Of a stretch of DNA of 44,271 nucleotides, positions 33,777 through 40,773 are shown in pieces. Below the pieces are notes generated by a model. The model was not told the DNA's origin. It searched no databases and worked only from the letters and a program-made list of their open reading frames with translations. Numbering within the stretch: position 1 is the stretch's first letter; every line of letters starts with the position of its first letter. Origin of the DNA: DASZYF01 sp035545535 (GTDB lineage Bacteria; Actinomycetota; Actinomycetes; Mycobacteriales; CAJCIY01). The DNA lies in the NCBI GenBank assembly GCA_035545535.1, contig DASZYF010000123.1, positions 1-44,271 on the forward strand, in the 5' to 3' direction. Both the position numbers and the translations under genes were made by a program.

Positions 33777-33793
33777 ATGAGTATCAGGTATGG
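33777..33793. promoter_or_regulatory. Shared catabolic element, SDR / dehydrogenase divergent region
   Basis: ATGAGTATCAGGTATGG; reverse complement CCATACCTGATACTCAT. With its left flank, GTAGATGAGTATCAGG (33773–33788) matches GTAGATCAGTGTAAGG at 37712–37727 in 13 of 16 positions. TATGGT (33789–33794) could be the -10 for the plus-strand gene. Confidence 0.45.
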
Positions 33794-33833
33794 TGGCGGC
33801 ACTTGCTCCTTCGAGGACCTGCGGGACATCAGC

Positions 33834-34982
33834 GTGCGCCGACGCATCTTCACTGAGGAGCACGACGCCTTCCGGGCAATGGTGCGCACGTTCATCGCCG
33901 ACGAGGTCGTCCCCGTCTACGCCGACTGGGAGGCGGCCGGTCATGCACCGCGCTCGTTCGCCCGGCGCCTCGGCGACCTCGGGATCACCGGCCTTGCCGT
34001 CCCCGAGGCCTACGGCGGCGCGGGTGTGAACAGCTACCGCTTCAGCGCGATCTTGTCAGAGGAGTTCGCCCGAGCGCTGGTGGGCCCGGGCTCGCTGCGC
34101 ACCCACATGGACATCGTCATGCCCTACTTCCTCGCGTACGCGAGCGAGGAGCAGCGTGAGCGCTGGTTCCCGCGCCTGGCTTCCGGCGAGATGCTCACCG
34201 CGATCGCGATGACGGAGCCGGGCACCGGGTCGGACCTCGCCGGGATCACGACGCGGGCCGATCGCGACGGCGACGGCTACGTCCTCAACGGCGCCAAGAC
34301 CTTCATCACGGGCGGCATCATCGCCGACGCGGTCATCGTCGTCGCCCGGACCGGCGACGACGCCGCCGACCGTCGACGGGGGCTGACGCTGCTCGTCGTC
34401 GAGGACGGCATGCCCGGGTTCAGGAAGGGCCGCAACCTCCCGAAGCTCGGGCTCAGGCCGCAGGACACCGCGGAGCTCACGTTCGACGACGTGCGCGTCC
34501 CCGCCACCAACCGCCTCGGCGAGGAGGGTCACGCGTTCACCTACCTCGGCAACAACCTCCCCAAGGAGCGCCTCAGCATCGCGGTTGCCGCCGTCGCCGC
34601 CGCGCAGGCTGCGCTGCGCATCACCGTCGACTACGTCAAGGATCGCAAGGCGTTCGGCCAGCCCGTGTCGTCGTTCCAGAACACGAAGTTCGAGCTCGCC
34701 TCCGTCGCGACCGAGCTGGAAGCCGCGCAGTGCCTCGTCGACCGTGCGATCGAGGACCTCGACGACGGGCTGCTGACCCCGGTCGATGCCGCGAAGGCCA
34801 AGCTGTTCTGCACCGAGCTGCAGTCGCGCGTGGTCGACCGCTGCCTGCAGCTGTTCGGCGGCTACGGCTACATGCTCGAGATGCCCATCTCGCGGCTCTA
34901 CGCCGACGCACGCGTCACGCGCATCTACGGCGGCACCAGCGAAGTCATGCGCACGATCATCGGAAAGTCACTGGGACTGTGA
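33834..34982 (+). CDS. Acyl-CoA dehydrogenase (single, full length)
   Basis: 382-residue acyl-CoA dehydrogenase with all domains. TEEHDAFRAMVRTFIADEVVP (N-terminal), MTEPGTGSDLAGI, NGAKTFITGG, DRKAFGQPVSSFQ, LFGGYGYMLEMPISRLYAD and IYGGTSEVMRTIIGKSLGL. The Glu in the last motif is in the base position. I chose GTG 33834 because homologues start at about (M)RRxIFTEEH, and the longer ATG 33777 start would lie within the shared element. Unlike the two pairs it has no short partner; the next gene is an SDR seven bases on. It fits ordinary homotetrameric short/medium-chain enzymes. Confidence 0.9.
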   Translation: MRRRIFTEEHDAFRAMVRTFIADEVVPVYADWEAAGHAPRSFARRLGDLGITGLAVPEAYGGAGVNSYRFSAILSEEFARALVGPGSLRTHMDIVMPYFLAYASEEQRERWFPRLASGEMLTAIAMTEPGTGSDLAGITTRADRDGDGYVLNGAKTFITGGIIADAVIVVARTGDDAADRRRGLTLLVVEDGMPGFRKGRNLPKLGLRPQDTAELTFDDVRVPATNRLGEEGHAFTYLGNNLPKERLSIAVAAVAAAQAALRITVDYVKDRKAFGQPVSSFQNTKFELASVATELEAAQCLVDRAIEDLDDGLLTPVDAAKAKLFCTELQSRVVDRCLQLFGGYGYMLEMPISRLYADARVTRIYGGTSEVMRTIIGKSLGL

Positions 34983-34989
34983 GGAACTC

Positions 34990-35751
34990 ATGCGGGTAGC
35001 AGGTACGACGGTCGTCGTCTCCGGGGGCGGCTCCGGGCTCGGGCTCGCCACCGCCCAACGCCTGGTGGAGCAGGGCGCACGCGTCGTGGTCATCGACCTG
35101 GCCGACCCGGAAGGCGCCGTCGCGCGCCTAGGGGCCGCGGCGCACTTCCTCCCCACCGACGTGACCGACGCCGAAGCCGTGGACGCCGCGCTCGACGTCG
35201 CCGAGCAGGACGGACCGATCCGCGGGCTCGTCCACACGGCCGGTCGCGGCGGAGACCGGCTGCGCATCCTCGACAAGCAGGGCCGGCCGGCCGACATCGC
35301 GTCCTTCAACGAGGTCGTCCGGATCAACCTCGGGGGCACGTACAACGTCCTGCGGCTGGTGGCGGCGCGGATGGCCCGCAACGAGCTGGCCGAAGGCGAG
35401 CGTGGCGCCTGCGTCCTCACCGCCTCGGTCGCCGCGTTCGACGGGCAGATCGGGCAGACCGCCTACACCGCGTCCAAGGCGGCCGTTGCGGGCATCACGC
35501 TCGTCGCTGCGCGTGACCTTGCCTCCGTCGGCATCCGTGTGAACACGATCGCTCCGGGGACGTTCGCCACCCCGATGCTCGCGCGTCTGCGCGACGACAT
35601 CCGCCAGGGGCTGGCCGACTCCGTGCCCTATCCCAAGCGGCTCGGGGAGCCGCCGGAGTACGCGCAGCTGGCGATCGCGCTCCTCGAGAACACCTACATC
35701 AACGGGGAGACCATCCGCCTCGACGGCGGCATCCGCATGGCGCCCCGTTGA
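34990..35751 (+). CDS. SDR, 3-hydroxyacyl-CoA dehydrogenase type 2-like
   Basis: 253-residue SDR. SGGGSGLGLATA cofactor motif, DVTDAEAVDAAL, VHTAGRG, NLGGTYNVLRL, catalytic Ser in LTASVAAFDGQIGQ, and YTASK. The FDGQIGQ..Y and PYPKRLGEPPEYAQL segments are characteristic of HSD17B10-like 3-hydroxyacyl-CoA dehydrogenases, which also act on steroid and branched substrates. ATG 34990 has GAGGAA three to four bases upstream. It overlaps the next crotonase (TTGA). Together with the upstream dehydrogenase and downstream hydratase it completes three beta-oxidation steps. Confidence 0.9.
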   Translation: MRVAGTTVVVSGGGSGLGLATAQRLVEQGARVVVIDLADPEGAVARLGAAAHFLPTDVTDAEAVDAALDVAEQDGPIRGLVHTAGRGGDRLRILDKQGRPADIASFNEVVRINLGGTYNVLRLVAARMARNELAEGERGACVLTASVAAFDGQIGQTAYTASKAAVAGITLVAARDLASVGIRVNTIAPGTFATPMLARLRDDIRQGLADSVPYPKRLGEPPEYAQLAIALLENTYINGETIRLDGGIRMAPR

Positions 35752-36533
35752 GCGCCGTGCACGAGGAGTCCACCGCCGAGCTGCTCGTTCAGGAGAGCGG
35801 CGGTGTGCTCACGCTGCTCATCAACCGTCCGGCGCAGCGCAACGCGATGACGCTCGCAGTGGCCGAGCAGATCGCCGCGGCGATGGACGAGCTCGACCGC
35901 CGTCCGGACCTCGCCGTCGCCGTGCTGGGCGGCACCGGAGGCGTCTTCTGCGCCGGCATGGACCTCAAGCGCTTCCTGCTCGGCGAACGTCCCCGCGTCC
36001 CCGGACGAGGCTTCGGCGGCCTCGTGGAGCAGCCCCCGGCGAAGCCGTTGATCGCCGCGGTCGAGGGGTGGGCGCTGGCCGGTGGGTTCGAGCTCGTGCT
36101 CGCCTGCGACCTCGTCGTGGCCGGGGAGTCCGCCCGGTTCGGCCTGCCGGAGGTGAAGCGCGGCCTGCCCGCCGCCGCCGGCGGCCTGCTGCGACTGCCG
36201 CGCCGCCTCCCTCACAACGTGGCGATGGAGCTCATCCTCACGGGCGAGCCGATCGACGCCCCGTCCCTCGCCGCCCACGGCTTGGTCAACCGCGTCGTCG
36301 ACGACGGCACCGCAGTCGACTCCGCACTGGCACTCGCCACGACGATCGCGGCGAACGCACCGCTCGCGCTCATGGCGGCCAAGGACATCGCGAACCGGAG
36401 CGCCGACTGGCCGCTCGCTGACATGTTCGCGATCCAACGCCCGCTCGTCGATCGCGTCTTCGCATCAGCGGACGCGCAGGAAGGCGCGCGCGCGTTCGCG
36501 GAGAAACGCCCGCCCGTGTGGAGCGGGCGCTAG
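35748..36533 (+). CDS. Enoyl-CoA hydratase
   Basis: 261-residue crotonase. Oxyanion segments FCAGMDL and GWALAGGFELVLACDL. The catalytic Glu position is kept in FGLPEVKRGL, unlike the other two crotonases here. The start is a TTG at 35748 overlapping the SDR stop (TTGA); GTG 35757 is an alternative. C-terminal VWSGR fits the EchA group with ..KRxPxWxGR endings. It converges on the thiolase with a 23-base gap. Probably hydrates the enoyl-CoA from the 33834 dehydrogenase. Confidence 0.9.
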   Translation: MSAVHEESTAELLVQESGGVLTLLINRPAQRNAMTLAVAEQIAAAMDELDRRPDLAVAVLGGTGGVFCAGMDLKRFLLGERPRVPGRGFGGLVEQPPAKPLIAAVEGWALAGGFELVLACDLVVAGESARFGLPEVKRGLPAAAGGLLRLPRRLPHNVAMELILTGEPIDAPSLAAHGLVNRVVDDGTAVDSALALATTIAANAPLALMAAKDIANRSADWPLADMFAIQRPLVDRVFASADAQEGARAFAEKRPPVWSGR

Positions 36534-36556
36534 CCGCGACTCCTCTGGCGTGCCCG

Positions 36557-37711
36557 TCAGGCCGCGAGCAGCTCGACGATGGTGGCGTTCGCCATGCCGC
36601 CGGCCGTGCACATCGTCTGCAGGCCGTAGCGGATCCCGTGGTCACGCATGTGGTGGAGCATCCGGGTCATGAGGACCGCCCCGGACGCACCGAGCGGATG
36701 GCCGACGCCGATGGCACCGCCCAGCGGGTTGAGCCGGGACGCATCGGCCGACGTCTCGGCGAGCCAGGCGAGCGGGACCGGTGCGAACGCCTCGTTGACC
36801 TCGTAGACCCCGATGTCGTCGATGCTCAGGCCGGCGCGCGCGATCGCCTTGGCGGTGGCTGGGACCGGGCCCAGCAGCATGACGACGGGGTCGTCGCCGG
36901 CGATCACGCCGGTGTGGAACCGGGCGAGCGGTGCGTAGCCGAGCTCCTGCGCACGCTCCCCGCTCATCACGAGCAGCGCCGCAGCACCGTCGGAGATCTG
37001 GGAAGCGTTGCCGGCGTGGATGACTCCGTCCGGCTTGAACGAAGGCTTGAGCCCGGCGAGCCGCTCTGCGCTCGTGTCCCGGCGCACACCTTCGTCGGTC
37101 GTGAACCGGCCGTGCACCGTGTCGATCTCCGCGATCTGCGCGACCAGCGCGCCGCTGTCGATCGCCGCGGCCGCCTTCGCGTGCGACGACAGGGCGAAGT
37201 CGTCGAGCTGACTGCGGGAGAAGCCGTACCTCTCCGCGATCATCTCGGCACCGATGCCCTGGCTGAACGGAACGTCGTCGTACCGGGCGAGGACGCGGGG
37301 ACCGTAGGGCTGCCCGGTCGCCCGGGCCGAGCCGAGCGGAACGCGGGACATCGACTCGACACCGCCGGCCACGACGACGTCGTAGTGGCCGGCGAGGACC
37401 CCGCCGACGGCGAAGTGGAGGGCCTGCTGGCTGGAACCGCAGGCTCGGTCGACCGTCGTCCCCGGGACGGACTCCGGCCACCCGGCGGCGAGCGCAGCCA
37501 TCCGGCCGGTGTTGCTCGACTGATCGCCCACCTGGTTGACACAGCCCCACACGACGTCGTCCACGAGCGCCGGGTCGAGGTCGTTGCGGGCCGCCAACGC
37601 GCTCAGGACGTCGGCGGCGAGGTCGACGGGATGCACTTCCGCGAGCGAGCCTCCGCGGCGGCCGATCGGTGATCGAACGGCATCCACGATCACCGCGTCT
37701 CGACGTGTCAT
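36557..37711 (-). CDS. Acetyl-CoA acyltransferase (thiolase)
   Basis: 384-residue degradative thiolase. The nucleophilic Cys is in VDRACGSSQQALH, followed by NEAFAP, GHPLGASG and the second Cys in CTAGGMAN. All catalytic residues are intact. It cleaves 3-ketoacyl-CoA to acetyl- or propionyl-CoA and a shortened acyl-CoA. The ATG at 37711 has no Shine-Dalgarno; TACACT lies seven bases upstream, so the message may be leaderless. It follows gntR on the same strand with a 25-base gap. It is the only thiolase in the window, so it must serve the whole pathway or other copies exist elsewhere. Confidence 0.95.
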   Translation of the reverse strand: MTRRDAVIVDAVRSPIGRRGGSLAEVHPVDLAADVLSALAARNDLDPALVDDVVWGCVNQVGDQSSNTGRMAALAAGWPESVPGTTVDRACGSSQQALHFAVGGVLAGHYDVVVAGGVESMSRVPLGSARATGQPYGPRVLARYDDVPFSQGIGAEMIAERYGFSRSQLDDFALSSHAKAAAAIDSGALVAQIAEIDTVHGRFTTDEGVRRDTSAERLAGLKPSFKPDGVIHAGNASQISDGAAALLVMSGERAQELGYAPLARFHTGVIAGDDPVVMLLGPVPATAKAIARAGLSIDDIGVYEVNEAFAPVPLAWLAETSADASRLNPLGGAIGVGHPLGASGAVLMTRMLHHMRDHGIRYGLQTMCTAGGMANATIVELLAA

Positions 37712-37715
37712 GTAG

Positions 37716-37732
37716 ATCAGTGTAAGGAATTC
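37716..37732 (-). promoter_or_regulatory. Shared catabolic element, thiolase promoter
   Basis: Minus strand GAATTCCTTACACTGAT. TACACT (37724 to 37719) puts +1 at 37712, one base before the ATG. It lies in the 25-base gap after gntR, giving the thiolase its own start. Confidence 0.45.
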
Positions 37733-37736
37733 CCGA

Positions 37737-39239
37737 TCACTGCCACCACGCGGTCAGGGCGTCGAGGTGGCGCGTCATGCGGTTGCGAGCCACCTTGGCG
37801 TCGCCCGCGAGCACGGCCTCGACCAGGCTTGCATGCGCGCTCTTGACCTGCCCCAGCAAGGCGCGGTTGCGCAGTGGCGAAGCGGTGCGGCGGCGGAGGC
37901 CGTGACGCTCCCACAGGCTGGCGAGGACGCAGAGGAACAGGTCGAGCACCGGGTTCGCCGACAGGATGGCCAGCTCGCGGTGGACGTCGTGCACCAGCCC
38001 CTTCAGCGCGTCCGGCGAAGCCGACTCGTCGAAGTCGACGGCCCTGGTCAAGCGCTCGATCACCGAGGGGTCGGACCGGCGCTCGATGACACGGTCGACG
38101 CACGCCAGCTCGACCGCCGTGCGGACCGCGCGCAGGTCATCGATGTCGATGCGCTGGTAGTCGAGGTACACCGCGATCGCTTCGATGCTCGCCCACGGGT
38201 CGGGTTGGGTGACGACCAGCCCCCCTCCTGGCCCCCGCTGCATCTTGGCGACGCCGTGGTGCTCGAGCAGGCGCACCGCCTCGCGCAGCACCTGACGGCT
38301 CACGTTGTAGCGTTCGCGCACGTCGTTCTCGGAACCGACCACCTCACCGACGGCGCGACCCTCGCGGGTCAGGTCGAGCCGGATCTGCTCAGCGAGCGCC
38401 TCGGCGAGCTTCCCGGGCTCAGCCGGCGGGCGATACGTGGTGCCCTTCCAGGCCCGGCCGTTGGGCGCGGTCTTCAGCAGGATCTCGCGCATCGCTGCGA
38501 GGTGCTCGGCGGCGAGGTGCTCTGCCCGACCCCGCTCGCCCGCGGTGATCGCGTCGACGAGCGCCACGTGCTCGACGCGGACCTGGCGGTCCATCGCGGC
38601 GACCTCCTCCCGCGTCATCCGGCGCGGGCGGGCGGCGAAGTGCTCGCTGAGGTCTTCGAGGACATCGAGGAACAGCCGCAGCACCGGGTTGCCACAGGCG
38701 CGGGCGATCGCGTGGTGCACTCGATCGGGGATGCGAGCGACCGGGCCGTCTGTGACGGGCGCCGACTCCTCCTCCACAGCAGTGCGCAGGATGGAGATGG
38801 CCTCCTCATCCAACCGCTGCGCGGTGAGGCCGGCGGCCAGCGGCTCCAGCACGAGGCGAACGTCCATCAGGTCCGCGACGCTCGTCCCGACGTGCTCGAG
38901 GTAGATCACCAACGCCGTCGCGGCACCGCGGGGGTCGGGCTCCTGGACGATGAGGCCTCCGGCCGGGCCACGTCGCATCCGCGCGACCTTGTGGTGCTCG
39001 ACGAGCCGGACCGCTTCCCGCATGACCGATCGGCTCGCGCCGTAGCGCTCGGTGAGCTCGCTCTCGGTCCCGAAGACCGTCCCGACCTGCCAGCCGGCGG
39101 CCGCGATGTCGTCCTCGATCTCGCGGGCCACCAGGGCCGCCCGCTTGCCTCTCTCGACGCGCACGTCGGCGACCGTGCCGTCGGCGGCCGCGGCTTCGAC
39201 TCGCGAACGGCCGCGAGCCTTAGGCGCTGTGACGGCCAC
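37737..39239 (-). CDS. Tandem-fused GntR/FCD (FadR-type) transcriptional regulator
   Basis: 500 residues containing two complete GntR-family regulators in one chain. Each half has a winged helix (FGTESELTERYGASRSVMRE and VGSENDVRERYNVSRQVLRE), a wing ending RRGPAGGLIV / QRGPGGGLVV, and an FCD effector domain with conserved His (DRVHHAIARACGNP and HDVHRELAILSANP; HVALVDAI and HASLVEAV). Ordinary GntR/FCD proteins are about 220–250 residues and dimerise; this one could act as an intramolecular dimer with two different effector pockets. I chose GTG 39239 (GAGGAAGGG six bases upstream) over GTG 39305. Divergent from a P450. Likely ligand: a pathway acyl-CoA or acid (family knowledge). Confidence 0.92.
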   Translation of the reverse strand: MAVTAPKARGRSRVEAAAADGTVADVRVERGKRAALVAREIEDDIAAAGWQVGTVFGTESELTERYGASRSVMREAVRLVEHHKVARMRRGPAGGLIVQEPDPRGAATALVIYLEHVGTSVADLMDVRLVLEPLAAGLTAQRLDEEAISILRTAVEEESAPVTDGPVARIPDRVHHAIARACGNPVLRLFLDVLEDLSEHFAARPRRMTREEVAAMDRQVRVEHVALVDAITAGERGRAEHLAAEHLAAMREILLKTAPNGRAWKGTTYRPPAEPGKLAEALAEQIRLDLTREGRAVGEVVGSENDVRERYNVSRQVLREAVRLLEHHGVAKMQRGPGGGLVVTQPDPWASIEAIAVYLDYQRIDIDDLRAVRTAVELACVDRVIERRSDPSVIERLTRAVDFDESASPDALKGLVHDVHRELAILSANPVLDLFLCVLASLWERHGLRRRTASPLRNRALLGQVKSAHASLVEAVLAGDAKVARNRMTRHLDALTAWWQ

Positions 39240-39245
39240 GGCGGT

Positions 39246-39254
39246 CCCTTCCTC
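39246..39254 (-). promoter_or_regulatory. Ribosome binding site that sets the gntR start
   Basis: Minus strand GAGGAAGGG, six bases before GTG 39239. The longer start at 39305 lacks such a site. Confidence 0.6.
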
Positions 39255-39386
39255 GTGCGAGCTCGTTGCAGTACGCCTCACGGCGTGGCGGATCCTCGAC
39301 TTCACACGGTATCGGCCCGGTTGCTTGCCTCCGACGACCGCTCACGCGGCCGTTCTCACACCACCACCTGTCCCCGATCGTTCTTC

Positions 39387-39405
39387 CTTTCAGGCTACTC
39401 TTCTC
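39387..39405 (+). promoter_or_regulatory. Shared catabolic element, P450/gntR region, copy A
   Basis: CTTTCAGGCTACTCTTCTC. AAGAGTAGC-TGAA in reverse complement matches the 25042 site closely. TACTCT points toward the P450 at 39499, about 100 bases away. The surrounding gap 39240–39498 holds no gene I can support. Confidence 0.45.
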
Positions 39406-39406
39406 G

Positions 39407-39430
39407 GCGTCCGGTGCTCCGATCGTCATC
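39407..39430 (+). repeat. 24-bp exact repeat, copy 2 (intergenic)
   Basis: Identical to 31857–31880 in the binding-protein gene. Read in the same register it would still give SGAPIVI, but no credible gene surrounds it. It sits between the two copies of the shared element. Confidence 0.85.
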
Positions 39431-39443
39431 CCAGGACGACCTG

Positions 39444-39463
39444 CTAAATGGGATACTCTTCTC
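39444..39463 (+). promoter_or_regulatory. Shared catabolic element, copy B, likely P450 promoter
   Basis: CTAAATGGGATACTCTTCTC. TACTCT (39454–39459) as -10 gives a leader of about 33 bases, with GGAGGG at 39490–39495 just before ATG 39499. Copy A lies 57 bases upstream in the same orientation. Confidence 0.5.
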
Positions 39464-39498
39464 TCGAGGACGTCGGAGAGCGCTGATCTGGAGGGTCA

Positions 39499-40773
39499 AT
39501 GACAGCCGACACCGTGGACTTCACGTTCGACCCGTTCGCCCCAGGTCCGCGCGAGACCCGGCCGGAGGTGTTCGCCGAGCTGCGCGAGCGCGCGCCGATC
39601 TTGCACACCGCATCCGACCTCTGGGTCGTCTCGCGGTTCGAGGACGTGCGGACGGTCAACGCGACGCCCGAGCTGTTCTCCTCTCGACCGAACCCCTACG
39701 ACGGCGCCGGCAGCCCGCAGTCCGCCGCCCCCGCCGAGGCCGGCCCTGAGCTCATCGAGCGGTTCCTCGCCATCGCGGCGTCGATGCCCGTCGATCTGGG
39801 CGAGCTGACGAGCGCCCGCAGCCTGGTGGCCGCGGACCCGCCCGAGCACACGCGCATGCGCCGGATCGTCAGCCGCGGCTTCACCCCCGGTCGGATCGCT
39901 CAGTGGTCCACGCGCATCGAGGAGCTCGTCGACGACTGCCTCGAAGGTGGCCACGATCTGGAGGGCTTCGACGTGGTGGAGGAGCTCGCGATCCCCCTGC
40001 CGGTGAAGATGATCTCCGACATCCTGGGCATCGGCCCCGCGCACTACGCGCAGGTCAAGGAGTGGTCGGACCGGTTCGCCGGCGGGGTCGGCGATGACCG
40101 GAACACTCCCGAGGGTCAGCTCGCGGTCCTCGAGACGTTGAAGGACTTCAGCACGTTCTTCGCGCCGCTCATCGAGGAGCGCCGCACCGACCCACGCGAC
40201 GACGTCATCAGTGCCATGGTCCGAGCCGTCGACGACGACACCCTGAGCACTGCCGAGACGCTGATGATGGTGATCATCATGATGGTGGCGGGCAACGAGA
40301 CCTCCACCAACCTCATCGGCAACACCGTCGTCGAGCTGCTCGCCAACCGCGATCAGCTCCAACGCGTGATCGACCAGCCGGCTCTGCTCGAGAACGCGGT
40401 CGACGAGGCCAACCGCCTGACGGCCCCCATCCAGTTCACCTTCCGCGAGGTGCGCGAAGACACCGAGCTCAACGGGACCGCACTGCCGAAGGGCGCGATC
40501 CTCGCCTTGCACATCGCCGCGGCCAATCGCGACCCGCGCCAGTTCGATGACCCCGACCGGTTCCTCATCGACCGGCCCCGCACCAAGAGCCTCGCGTTCG
40601 GCCACGGCGTCCACTACTGCCTGGGAGCGCACCTTGCGATGCAGGAGGTCAGCGCCGCGGTGGGACGGTTGCTGCCGCAGCTGCCCAACCTCCGCCTCCG
40701 TGACCAGCCCCTCGAACCCAACCCGAGCTCGCTGCTCAACGGGTGGCGCAACGTGGTGCTCGCCCGTGCCTGA
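39499..40773 (+). CDS. Cytochrome P450
   Basis: 424-residue soluble P450. I-helix MVAGNETSTNLIGN (acid-alcohol pair), ExxR as DEANR, haem loop LAFGHGVHYCLGAHLAMQE. ATG 39499 has GGAGGG three bases upstream. It is only distantly similar by eye to the other P450 in the window (different I-helix and haem-loop context). It is the first gene of a three-gene operon with an esterase and an SDR, overlapping by eight and four bases. That set suggests hydroxylation, ester cleavage and alcohol oxidation of one substrate. No redox partner genes nearby. Confidence 0.95.
   Translation: MTADTVDFTFDPFAPGPRETRPEVFAELRERAPILHTASDLWVVSRFEDVRTVNATPELFSSRPNPYDGAGSPQSAAPAEAGPELIERFLAIAASMPVDLGELTSARSLVAADPPEHTRMRRIVSRGFTPGRIAQWSTRIEELVDDCLEGGHDLEGFDVVEELAIPLPVKMISDILGIGPAHYAQVKEWSDRFAGGVGDDRNTPEGQLAVLETLKDFSTFFAPLIEERRTDPRDDVISAMVRAVDDDTLSTAETLMMVIIMMVAGNETSTNLIGNTVVELLANRDQLQRVIDQPALLENAVDEANRLTAPIQFTFREVREDTELNGTALPKGAILALHIAAANRDPRQFDDPDRFLIDRPRTKSLAFGHGVHYCLGAHLAMQEVSAAVGRLLPQLPNLRLRDQPLEPNPSSLLNGWRNVVLARA

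Noticed and set aside
33777..33833. Longer N-terminus for the acyl-CoA dehydrogenase starting at ATG 33777
   Set aside because: The extra 19 residues do not resemble the family and overlap the shared element; GTG 33834 gives the normal start.
32934..33944. Longer SDR start at 33944
   Set aside because: It would overlap the divergent dehydrogenase by more than 100 bases; GTG 33725 has a good ribosome site and starts just before the cofactor motif.
39240..39502. Short plus frame (39266–39502) containing SGAPIVI, as a binding-protein remnant gene
   Set aside because: Only the 24-base repeat is shared; the rest has no similarity I can see to the binding protein, so I report the repeat but not a pseudogene.
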